Origin: Oscillospiraceae bacterium
Lineage (GTDB): Bacteria; Bacillota; Clostridia; Christensenellales; Aristaeellaceae
Reading direction: 5' to 3'
Assembly: GCA_031269355.1 (NCBI GenBank)
Contig: JAISZG010000043.1
Location: 1-32,393, forward strand
DNA length: 32,393 nt
Shown piece after piece: positions 7,224 through 14,336 of this stretch. A program made the position numbers and the translations under genes. How positions within the stretch are numbered: position 1 is the first letter of the stretch; each line of letters opens with the position of its first letter. The notes beneath the pieces were generated by a model. That model saw only the letters and a list, made by a program, of their open reading frames with translations, had not been told where the DNA came from and made no database searches.

Positions 7224-8504
7224 GTGTGGATTCAGTTGCATCAAAGCTTGCCTATGCATCGCAAAACGTTGAGATTGGCGCGGTTGCTGAATCTGAAGGG
7301 ATCGGCGGGACTAGCGGAGGCTATGGGGCACATAAGCGCGCTGTGGCTGTGGAGCATCGACAACGCGCCCGACGGCAATTTATCCGACGTGGATGTCGAG
7401 GATATCTCGTACGCCGCGCTATGGGACGGCGATCCGGACGCTTTGCTCGCCGCATTGCGCGGCGCTCAGTTTGTTGACGAAGACATGTTTATACACGATT
7501 GGGGCGAATATACCGAAAAGCTTATGACTGCGACCAAAGCGCGTCGCGAAGGCAACCGGGAACGTCAGCGCAGATTCCGTGAACACATCAAGTCGTGCAA
7601 CAGTGGCGAAGCCGCTCGCGCTACATTGGATGACGGGGCTGCCCAAGTTGCACACGCTGCCCCCGCTGTCACCGGTGCACACGCTGTACACACTGCACAC
7701 GGTGTCACCGGTGCACACGCTGTACACACTGTCACCGCTGTCACCGGTGCACACGGTGGACACGCTGTCACCGAACGAGAGTTTGGCATTATACAATCGC
7801 CCGTTACCCGCAGCATGCAGGACGAACAGCGCGAAGTGTTACGCAGCGCGCACGCGCACGAGGACGCGCACGAGGACGCGCACGAGGACGCGCACGCCGC
7901 GCGTGACAACCGTGACAACCACGACAATCTCGACAACCGCGATAACCGTGTCATGCCGCGTTACATGTCTCACGACGCAACGCGTGACGCTGTTACGCAT
8001 AACGGTACTACCGTACCTACCGTACCTAACATAACCGTACCTAACATAACCGTACCAACCGTACCAACCGTACCCAACACAACCGAACCAAAGAGTAACG
8101 GAGATACGGAGAGAGCGAACGCGCGCGCGCGCGCGAGGAGCGCGCCTGACGGCGCGACGCGTCCCGCGCCAAGCGCGGAACGCTCGCACACGCCCAATAA
8201 ACCCGCAAAGCTTGTGTTCGGTGAATTCGGGAACGTTATGCTCACGGTGGACGAACGCCGCCTGCTCGACGAAAAGCTTGGCGTATCGGCGAGCGCCGCG
8301 TTGATCGAGCAGCTGAGCGGCTACATCGCCAGCAAAGGCGCAAAGTATAAAAGCCACTATGCCACGCTGATTCAATGGCACGCAAGAGAGGCGCACGCTC
8401 AGCAATCGCCGCCGCAATCGACGCGCACCACCGTAACGCCTAACCACGCTAGCGCCACGACAAACCCATTCTTGAAAATTCTGGAGGAGCTGGGCGATGA
8501 ATAA
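7224..8504 (+). CDS. Phage-type replisome organizer (replication initiation) protein
   Basis: A 426-residue protein resembling phage replication initiators. Residues 1-100 (MWIQLHQSLPMHRKT, then LWLWSIDNAPDG and HDWGEYTEKL) form a replisome-organizer-type winged helix that would bind the origin. Residues about 328-390 (VFGEFGNVMLTVDERRLL, then YIASKGAKYKSHY and WHARE) form the conserved C-terminal domain of DnaD/phage replication proteins, which contacts the helicase or its loader. Between them lies a linker of about 200 residues with repeats of VTGAHAVHT, HEDA, RDN and VPTVPN. GTG 7224 follows GGAGG at nine bases. The TAA overlaps the next ORF as ATGAATAA. No integrase, structural or lysis genes are near, so it is an orphan, probably a prophage relic that is still intact and has its own promoter. 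Confidence 0.8.
   Translation: MWIQLHQSLPMHRKTLRLARLLNLKGSAGLAEAMGHISALWLWSIDNAPDGNLSDVDVEDISYAALWDGDPDALLAALRGAQFVDEDMFIHDWGEYTEKLMTATKARREGNRERQRRFREHIKSCNSGEAARATLDDGAAQVAHAAPAVTGAHAVHTAHGVTGAHAVHTVTAVTGAHGGHAVTEREFGIIQSPVTRSMQDEQREVLRSAHAHEDAHEDAHEDAHAARDNRDNHDNLDNRDNRVMPRYMSHDATRDAVTHNGTTVPTVPNITVPNITVPTVPTVPNTTEPKSNGDTERANARARARSAPDGATRPAPSAERSHTPNKPAKLVFGEFGNVMLTVDERRLLDEKLGVSASAALIEQLSGYIASKGAKYKSHYATLIQWHAREAHAQQSPPQSTRTTVTPNHASATTNPFLKILEELGDE
7667..8075 (+). repeat. Four in-frame direct-repeat arrays (iteron-like) inside the replication gene
   Basis: Array 1: TGTCACCGGTGCACAC recurs at 7667, 7703 and 7739 with an exact 36-bp period; the first two copies agree over 28 bases and contain GTGCAC and TGTACA palindromes. 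Array 2: GAGGACGCGCAC occurs three times at 7860-7895. Array 3: five 9-bp units of the type CGTGACAAC at 7902-7946. Array 4: six copies of ACCGTACCN at 8010, 8019, 8034, 8049, 8058 and 8067. All periods are multiples of three. The position inside a replication-initiator gene is where lambda-type phages keep their origin iterons. Confidence 0.75.
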
Positions 8505-8991
8505 GCGAGGAACCGCGCGAACGCTGTTTGTTATGCGCGCTCCCTACCCAAAGTTTTACGAAGATGCCGAGGCACATGGCCAAGAGCAGAATACGAGCGC
8601 GGAACGCTCGCACGCACACGAGGGGAGCGCGCCTGACGGCGCGACGCGTCCCGCGCCAAGCGCGGAACGCTCGCACACGCCCAATAAACCCGCAAAGCTT
8701 GTGTTCGGTGAATTCGGGAACGTAATGCTCACGGTGGACGAACGCCGCCTGCTCGACGAAAAGCTGGGCGTATCGGCGAGCGCCGCGTTGATCGAGCAGC
8801 TGAGCGGCTACATCGCCAGCAAAGGCGCAAAGTATAAAAGCCACTATGCCACGCTGATTCAGTGGCACGCAAGAGAGGCGCACGCTCAGCAATCGCCGCC
8901 GCAATCGACGCGCGGCGCCGTAACGCCTAACCACGCTAGCGTCACGACGAACCCATTCCTGAAAATTCTGGAGGAGCTGGGCGATGAATAA
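8497..8991 (+). CDS. Duplicated C-terminal module of the replication protein
   Basis: A 164-residue ORF whose last 120 or so residues repeat the C-terminal domain of the preceding protein almost exactly (offset 487 bases). The wing/DnaD-like segment VFGEFGNVMLTVDERRLL...WHARE is unchanged: the three base differences I find within it are all synonymous, while amino-acid changes are limited to the tail. The first 30 residues (MNKRGTARTLFVMRAPYPKFYED) are probably the beginning of a gene that originally followed the replication gene. Start ATG 8497 overlaps the upstream stop, and GGAGGAG lies seven bases upstream within the coding sequence for ILEELGDE. It lacks the DNA-binding N terminus. It might act as a free helicase-interaction module or be a by-product of tandem duplication. 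Confidence 0.65.
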   Translation: MNKRGTARTLFVMRAPYPKFYEDAEAHGQEQNTSAERSHAHEGSAPDGATRPAPSAERSHTPNKPAKLVFGEFGNVMLTVDERRLLDEKLGVSASAALIEQLSGYIASKGAKYKSHYATLIQWHAREAHAQQSPPQSTRGAVTPNHASVTTNPFLKILEELGDE

Positions 8992-9153
8992 TCGAGGAAC
9001 CGCGCGAACGCTGGTCGTTATGCGCGCCGCGTACCCGAAGTGTTACACCCCTCGATCGCCGCCGAAACGTCGCGCGGCTCCGTAACGCCTAACCACACCG
9101 GCGGCACGACGAACCCATTCTTGAAAATTCTGGAGGAGCTGGGCGATGAATAA
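8984..9153 (+). pseudogene. Third, decayed copy of the replication-gene module
   Basis: The same ATGAATAA junction with GGAGGAG opens a 33-residue ORF (8984-9085, MNNRGTARTLVVMRAAYPK) that ends early. The conserved domain is deleted, and only the tail survives in another frame (9086-9153, ending NPFLKILEELGDE). At 9146 the junction appears a fourth time and leads into a short ORF of no recognisable type. It is evidently the remnant of repeated duplication followed by deletion. Confidence 0.65.
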
Positions 9154-9261
9154 TCGAGAAACCGCGCTTAGTATAACAGTTGCATTTGATCCGCTTGGAT
9201 ATTTCTGTGGGATGTTACGGTCGTTACCGCTGCCCAATTTTGGAATCGCTGAAATTTCCCA

Positions 9262-9290
9262 TTGAAATATTGCAGGTTTCGTTTTATAAT
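9262..9290 (+). promoter_or_regulatory. Promoter for the HAD phosphatase gene
   Basis: TTGAAA (9262-9267), 17 bases, TATAAT (9285-9290), about 54 bases before the chosen start. The rest of the gap from 9154 to 9343 shows no gene. Confidence 0.7.
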
Positions 9291-9343
9291 CTATTGGGGT
9301 TTCTATATTCTATTTTGGCGCGTGACGTAAAGGGGTGATTGCG

Positions 9344-10180
9344 TTGCGGTATGATATTCGTATGTTGGTGACTGATCTGGATGGAACACTCATCAGCGAA
9401 GATGATTCTATTTCAGAGGTGAACCTCCGCGCGCTTCATCAAGTGCGCGACATGGGTTTGTATATTGCGCTGTGCTCCGGACGCGATCCAAAAAGCATCA
9501 GTGAGCTTGCGCTTGCCGCCGGGCTTGACGATTGCTCGATCATCGCGCTGAACGGCGCGATCGCGCTGGACAGGCCTTTTGGCGAAACACTTGAAGATCA
9601 TAGAATATCCGGCTCGTCCGCGAAAGCGTGCCTCGATATTCTGCTTCCGCAGTCCGGCGATTTGATGGCGTATCTCGGAGAAACTTGGTCGGCGATGGCT
9701 TTATCCGCAAAGCCGCGTCCTACCAAAAATCCCGCCGCCAGCCCTACGCCGGAAGAAAACGACATAAGGCAGGCGTTTTACCAAATGGCGTCCGCAGGCC
9801 TTCACAAACTCCTTTATACCGAAATGGATCATCCGGAGCGGCTGCGTCCGCTTAGAAAAAAATTATCGCTTGTTCCCGGCGTGGATGTTACCAGCTCCTG
9901 GTTTACAAACATCGAAATAATGCCCAAGGGAATTCATAAGGGATTCGCCGTGCGTCGCCTTGCCGCGCGGCTGGATGTCAGTATGGATCAGGTGCTAGCG
10001 TTCGGCGATAACGATAACGACGCGCCTATGCTTGCGCAGGTTGGGTACGGCGTGGCGATGGGCAACGCCGCCGACGCCGCGCGCTCCGCCGCCAGATATA
10101 CAACCGACACCAGCCAGCGAAACGGCGTCGCAAAGGGGTTGGAACGGTTTATATTAAAGCAGGAACGCCCGTCGGCTTAA
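9344..10180 (+). CDS. Cof-type HAD-IIB family hydrolase
   Basis: A 278-residue haloacid-dehalogenase-superfamily phosphatase of the Cof/YidA kind, which typically dephosphorylates sugar phosphates, nucleotides or flavin precursors in the cytosol. All catalytic motifs are visible: DLDGT (nucleophile Asp11 and Asp13), the motif-II region ALCSGRD, the motif-III Lys in MPKGIHKG, and the metal-binding FGDNDNDAPML. A C2-type cap occupies the middle. The TTG at 9344 follows AAAGGGG at eight bases and gives the usual short lead before DLDGT. A GTG at 9335 overlaps that site and an ATG at 9362 is also possible. The substrate cannot be told from sequence. It is followed by a hairpin and stands alone. 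Confidence 0.9.
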   Translation: MRYDIRMLVTDLDGTLISEDDSISEVNLRALHQVRDMGLYIALCSGRDPKSISELALAAGLDDCSIIALNGAIALDRPFGETLEDHRISGSSAKACLDILLPQSGDLMAYLGETWSAMALSAKPRPTKNPAASPTPEENDIRQAFYQMASAGLHKLLYTEMDHPERLRPLRKKLSLVPGVDVTSSWFTNIEIMPKGIHKGFAVRRLAARLDVSMDQVLAFGDNDNDAPMLAQVGYGVAMGNAADAARSAARYTTDTSQRNGVAKGLERFILKQERPSA

Positions 10181-10190
10181 GCGCTGATTA

Positions 10191-10222
10191 ATACTAGACT
10201 TCGTTTATACGAGGCTTAGTAT
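10191..10222 (+). terminator. Hairpin after the HAD phosphatase gene
   Basis: ATACTAGACTTCGT pairs with ACGAGGCTTAGTAT around a TTAT loop, with one mismatch and two G-T pairs. It starts 10 bases after the stop codon. A T-run is missing. The outer arm matches the hairpin at 901-938. Confidence 0.55.
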
Positions 10223-10234
10223 AGGCGCTCCTCC

Positions 10235-10762
10235 CGTTTGCAGATCGTTTGCCGATCGTCCACCGATCGTCCACCGATCATCTACCGATCGTCTGTCGAC
10301 CGTCCACGAACCGTCCGCCAACCGTCTACCAACCGTCCACCGACCGTCCACCGATCGTCCACCGATCGTATGTCGATCGTCCACCGATCGTCCACCGATC
10401 GTCCACCAACCGTCTGCCGATCGTCCACCGACCGTCTGTCGATCGTATGCCGACCGTCTGTCGACCGTCCACCGACCGTCCACCGACCGTCTGCCAACTG
10501 TCCACCGACCGTCTGTCGACCGTCCACCGACCGTCCACCGACCGTCTGCCAACTGTCCACCGACCGTCTGTCGATCGTATGCCGACCGTCTGTCGACCGT
10601 CCACCAACCGTCCACCGACCGTCCACCGATCGTCTACCAACCGTCCACCGATCGTCCACCAACCGTCCGCCGATCGTATGTCGACCGTCCACCGATCGTA
10701 TGTTGACCGTCCACCGACCGTCCACCAACCGTCCACCAACCGTCCGCCAACCGTCCGCCGAC
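10235..10762. repeat. Minisatellite: 48 units of 11 bp, no indels
   Basis: Reading from 10235, every 11 bases begin a new unit of the form CGTCCACCGAY. I count 48 units with no insertion or deletion. CGT at positions 1-3 and A at position 10 are almost invariant. Positions 4-7, 9 and 11 vary, mostly by C/T or G/A, giving recurrent variants such as CGTCTGTCGAC, CGTATGCCGAC and CGTCTGCCAAC. A block of five units at 10455-10509 is repeated exactly at 10510-10564, and three units at 10433-10465 recur at 10565-10597. No stop codons arise on either strand, so long Arg/Thr/Pro or Asp/Gly/Arg/Trp frames here are repeat artefacts. The array lies between two convergent genes and ends 38 bases from the helicase stop. 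Confidence 0.95.
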
Positions 10763-10800
10763 GCACGCCGACCGCCGCCTACCCGCCTTTTCGGCAGCCG

Positions 10801-12993
10801 TCATTGCTGCGTGTTCGCGATATCCGCGCACAGCGCGTCAGCACAATATTGTTTCCATAAAAGTTCTTGCGGTATATACTCGTTGTACTTCATCGGAACC
10901 TGGTGCTCCTCCGTCAGCGCGAGCGCGTTCAAGTCTATCGGTCGAGACTGTATCGCGCGCACAAGCGCCGCCAGCTCCGTCGCGCTCTTGCGGGTTCTTA
11001 TCTCAAGATAAACAGGCTCAAACCCGCCCGGCATCACAGAGGTTTCAACGCCGAATAACTGCAGCGCCAGCGCAATCGTGTAAAGCTTCTTAGTGCCTAC
11101 CCAAGGGAATAGCGCGTATTGTCCGGATGAAAACATAATTAAGTTCGATTCCAGCAAACCCAGCTCGCGCGCGTCGTCGCGCATCTCGATCAATCGCGCC
11201 CTTGAACTATCATCAAGATACATATATAAGCTCTCGCCGCGCAATGTTTCGCGCATCTCCGCCATTATGCGATCGTGCGTATTGATGCGCGCCTGATTGT
11301 TCCACTGCGCGCTGCCCCCGCCATCCGCCTTTATAACCTGGATTAGCTTGCGCGCTTCGTTCACGCGCACGCATTCCCATATTTTGCCAGCCAGCGCTAT
11401 CCGCGCTCCAACCATTGCCGCGCCAGTCACCGATCCTATAGACGCGCCCTGAAACTGAACGTCGTATTCAGCCGCCGATTCGAACACCGAGCAGAACTGA
11501 TAATTCGCTACTATCGCTTCCGCCGCGCGCCCTATCATAAGCGCGCCGCTCTCCGTGCGCGCCAGGTGATCAATTTCTATCATGTGGCGCAGCAACAGCT
11601 GATAATCTTCAGCGGATATCCGAGCGAATGGAGAAAGCGTGAGCAGCGCCTGCGCCAGCGAACGGGCGCTCGCCTCGCCAACTGTCATAAGATGCGCGAG
11701 AGTTTGCTGATATAAAAGCGCGTACGGCAGCTGCTGCGCTTCAGGCGGTTCGACCCATTTCTTCGTGATATATAATTGTATTATCGATATAGTTTTTATC
11801 ATCTGCCAATCGAATAGATCGATCGACGGGCGCTGCGAGGCGCAAAGCTCATCCCACTGTTCGCGCATCACAAACAGCAGCTCCGCGCGCTGACCGCATC
11901 TGCCGCAGCGGCCAATGCGCTGCACGAAGCTGGATGCCGACGTAGGCGCGCCTATCTGCACAACCTGATCGAGCCGTCCAATATCAATGCCCAATTCCAG
12001 CGTTACCGTAGCTCCGGTCGCCATCGCGCCGTCGGATAGCTTCATATCCCGCTCCGCTCGTTCGCGAAGCGATTTGGATACGCTGCCATGATGCACGCGG
12101 TATATATCGGGCGTGCCCTGCCGCGCGGCTATTTCCCGTAGGTTTACTATAGTTCGCTCGACTTCCGCGCGCGATCTGGCGAATATGATAGACTTCTTGC
12201 CAAGCGTTGCGGTATATAAATCATAATAATATTTTGCAAGATGCGGGTCGTCATATTCACCCAGCGCGGCGGCTTCGGCGGGATCGCCGCCAGAAGTTTC
12301 GTAGCGGCGAACCGCAATGCGGATTCTTTTAGCCGCGTCCTGCGACACAGGCGTAACGCACCCCCTTGGCGTGCCGGAGCACAGCCATGCCTCGGCAGGA
12401 CGCACGTCGCCCAGCGTGGCCGACAACCCGATCCTGCGCGGACACGCGGACGTCAGCCGCTGCAATCGCTCGAGCAGGCACAGCGTCTGCACGCCGCGCG
12501 GGCTGGACATAAACGCGTGAACTTCGTCGATTATCACAAATCGCAGATCAAAAAACATACTCGCGCACGCGCGCTGTTTATGTATCATTAAACTTTCGAG
12601 CGACTCGGGCGTTATTTGAAGCACGCCCTTCGGGCTGCCCAGCAGAGCTTCCTTGCGCGAAGCCGACGCGTCGCCATGCCATTTGCAAACGGGTATATCA
12701 GCCTCGGCCAGCAGATTGTTCAACCGTTCGAACTGGTCGTTTATAAGCGCCTTCAGCGGCGATATATATAATACGCCAACCGACTCCGAAGGTTTTTCAA
12801 GCAGCCGCGTTATAACCGGCATAAACGCCGCTTCCGTTTTTCCGGACGCAGTGCCGGTTGCGAGCAGCAGGTTTTCATCTGTATCCAGTATCGCTTCGAT
12901 CGCCGCGCTTTGCGACGAGCGCAAGTCCGTCCAGCCGCTTCGGTATATGAAATCCTGAATGCATGGCGCCAGCCGTCGATATGCTTCGCTCAT
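10801..12993 (-). CDS. sngC: DEAD/DEAH-box helicase, Shango SngC-like
   Basis: A 730-residue superfamily-2 helicase of the Lhr-like kind. N-terminal RecA domain: Q-motif region RSSQSAAI, Walker A TGTASGKT (46-53), DEVH (156-159) and SAT (191-193). C-terminal RecA domain: IIFARSR, TLELGIDIG and motif VI QRIGRCGR (358-365). About 360 further residues form accessory winged-helix and beta domains. The predicted role is ATP-driven remodelling or unwinding of nucleic acid. It is the last gene of a three-gene operon: its ATG overlaps the stop of the ATPase gene (ATGA). Helicases like this accompany BrxD-type ATPases in type 2 BREX and, with a TerB-domain protein, in Shango. The order here fits Shango, and no BREX PglZ, methylase or BrxL gene is present. 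Confidence 0.82.
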   Translation of the reverse strand: MSEAYRRLAPCIQDFIYRSGWTDLRSSQSAAIEAILDTDENLLLATGTASGKTEAAFMPVITRLLEKPSESVGVLYISPLKALINDQFERLNNLLAEADIPVCKWHGDASASRKEALLGSPKGVLQITPESLESLMIHKQRACASMFFDLRFVIIDEVHAFMSSPRGVQTLCLLERLQRLTSACPRRIGLSATLGDVRPAEAWLCSGTPRGCVTPVSQDAAKRIRIAVRRYETSGGDPAEAAALGEYDDPHLAKYYYDLYTATLGKKSIIFARSRAEVERTIVNLREIAARQGTPDIYRVHHGSVSKSLRERAERDMKLSDGAMATGATVTLELGIDIGRLDQVVQIGAPTSASSFVQRIGRCGRCGQRAELLFVMREQWDELCASQRPSIDLFDWQMIKTISIIQLYITKKWVEPPEAQQLPYALLYQQTLAHLMTVGEASARSLAQALLTLSPFARISAEDYQLLLRHMIEIDHLARTESGALMIGRAAEAIVANYQFCSVFESAAEYDVQFQGASIGSVTGAAMVGARIALAGKIWECVRVNEARKLIQVIKADGGGSAQWNNQARINTHDRIMAEMRETLRGESLYMYLDDSSRARLIEMRDDARELGLLESNLIMFSSGQYALFPWVGTKKLYTIALALQLFGVETSVMPGGFEPVYLEIRTRKSATELAALVRAIQSRPIDLNALALTEEHQVPMKYNEYIPQELLWKQYCADALCADIANTQQ

Positions 12994-14306
12994 ACCTCGA
13001 AATCCGCGTATATGCCCGTCGCGTCCGATTCGTCGTCGGAGGTAAGCGCAAGGCCGGTTCCAGTCAGCACCCCGGCGATAGTCTGCGATGGATCTTGAAC
13101 CAATCGATTGAGTATCTCGATAAAGTCGCGGATCACCGATCGGGGCGTGATATGCGTCTTCGCGCCTATGCGCTCGAACTCCGCTTTCAAAAACGCGATA
13201 TATTCCTCGTCGTCTATATCTTTTTTATAATTATATAAGTTTTGATGAATCTGCGCGAGTTTTTCCATCAATACGAAAAGTTCCTCGAAAGTAAGCGGAT
13301 TTACGCGGATGATGGGCGAGAGCAGGTCGTTGGATTCATGATCGGCAAACCGTCCGTCCGACAGCCGCGAGCGCAGCGCTTCATAGCTGAATATGCCCTT
13401 CTCGCCGTCCTCCATGCTTTGGGGCGTGGAAACCATTATGAACCCAATATTCCTCGCTTTGCCTTGCAGCGCGTCGTTATACATCGATAACATTTTTTCA
13501 TAATTATATTCGCGCGTAACTCTAAACGGAATCCGATAGAGGTTCACAAGCTCATCCACCAGTACGAGCAATCCCTTATATCCCACCTTAACCAGGAAGC
13601 TCGCGAATAATTTCAGCGCTTCGTACCAGTTGTCGTCTCCTATCATAGTGCGAACGTTCAGCGTTTGGCGGACTTCCGTTTTGCTTGAGAACTCGCCGCG
13701 AAACCAGCGAAGTGCGGAGGATTTCGCCGCGTCGTCGCCGGAGCGATGCGCCTCCCAATAAATCAGTATCATGCGCGCGAAATCGAATCCGCTCACCATT
13801 CCTTCCAGCTCGTTTGCCAGCAATAGAATGCGGCGTCGAATTTCATTATCAAATTCCGGCGTATCTATATCAAACGCCCCGGACGCAGCCGTTTCCGCCT
13901 GTATGCCCGATATCCATTTCTCAAGAATCATCGGCAGCGCGCCGCCGTCCGGCTTCGTGTGAGTGGATAGGTTGCCTATCAGTTCGCGATATGTAGCCAG
14001 CCCCTGGCCGCCGGTACCGCTAAGCCTGCGCTCGGGGGAGAGATCGGCGTCCATCACCGCGAATCCGCGCTCCATAGCGTAGTTGCGCAGCGTCTGCAGC
14101 AGAAAACTTTTGCCGCTGCCATACCTGCCTACTATAAACCGGAATGTAGAGCCTCCGTCCGCAACTATCTCCGTATCCCGCAGCAGCGCTTCAATTTCTC
14201 TCGATCGCCCCACCGCTATATACTCCAACCCTACGCGCGGCACAACGCCGCCCTTCAGCGCATTTAGAACGGCGGATGCGATCCGCTTGGGCGCTTGCTT
14301 TGCCAT
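12990..14306 (-). CDS. sngB: BrxD-like P-loop ATPase (DUF2791), Shango SngB-like
   Basis: A 438-residue AAA-type ATPase resembling BrxD (DUF2791) of BREX systems. Visible motifs are GLEYIAVGRSREIEALL at the start, Walker A GRYGSGKS (60-67), a Walker B strand GLLVLVDEL with acidic pair Asp251-Glu252, and a sensor-like IGFIMVSTPQSM. The C-terminal third (RVNPLTFEELFVLMEKLAQIH, then ITPRSVIRDFIEILN) is the helical lid region typical of the family. The ATG at 14306 has GGAGG 11 bases upstream. It begins 30 bases after the TerB-domain gene and overlaps the helicase gene by four bases, so the three proteins are probably made together and may act as one complex. Its role in defence is inferred from family and context. 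Confidence 0.85.
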   Translation of the reverse strand: MAKQAPKRIASAVLNALKGGVVPRVGLEYIAVGRSREIEALLRDTEIVADGGSTFRFIVGRYGSGKSFLLQTLRNYAMERGFAVMDADLSPERRLSGTGGQGLATYRELIGNLSTHTKPDGGALPMILEKWISGIQAETAASGAFDIDTPEFDNEIRRRILLLANELEGMVSGFDFARMILIYWEAHRSGDDAAKSSALRWFRGEFSSKTEVRQTLNVRTMIGDDNWYEALKLFASFLVKVGYKGLLVLVDELVNLYRIPFRVTREYNYEKMLSMYNDALQGKARNIGFIMVSTPQSMEDGEKGIFSYEALRSRLSDGRFADHESNDLLSPIIRVNPLTFEELFVLMEKLAQIHQNLYNYKKDIDDEEYIAFLKAEFERIGAKTHITPRSVIRDFIEILNRLVQDPSQTIAGVLTGTGLALTSDDESDATGIYADFEV

Positions 14307-14336
14307 CGCAATGAAAACCTCCGAAATTATTTATGC

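Noticed and set aside
6494-7259. Several open frames of 70-137 codons on both strands
   Set aside because: They consist of Gly/Pro/Trp-rich low-complexity sequence caused by G and C runs inside the palindromic repeat, overlap one another on both strands, and lack ribosome binding sites.
10235-10762. CRISPR array
   Set aside because: Units are contiguous 11-mers without 25-40 base spacers, and no cas genes are nearby.
10205-10831. Long open frames on both strands reading RPPTVHRPSTD- or DGRWTVGGRS-like repeats
   Set aside because: The 11-bp unit contains no stop on either strand and 33 bp return to frame, so every frame is open. There is no start context or composition typical of a gene.
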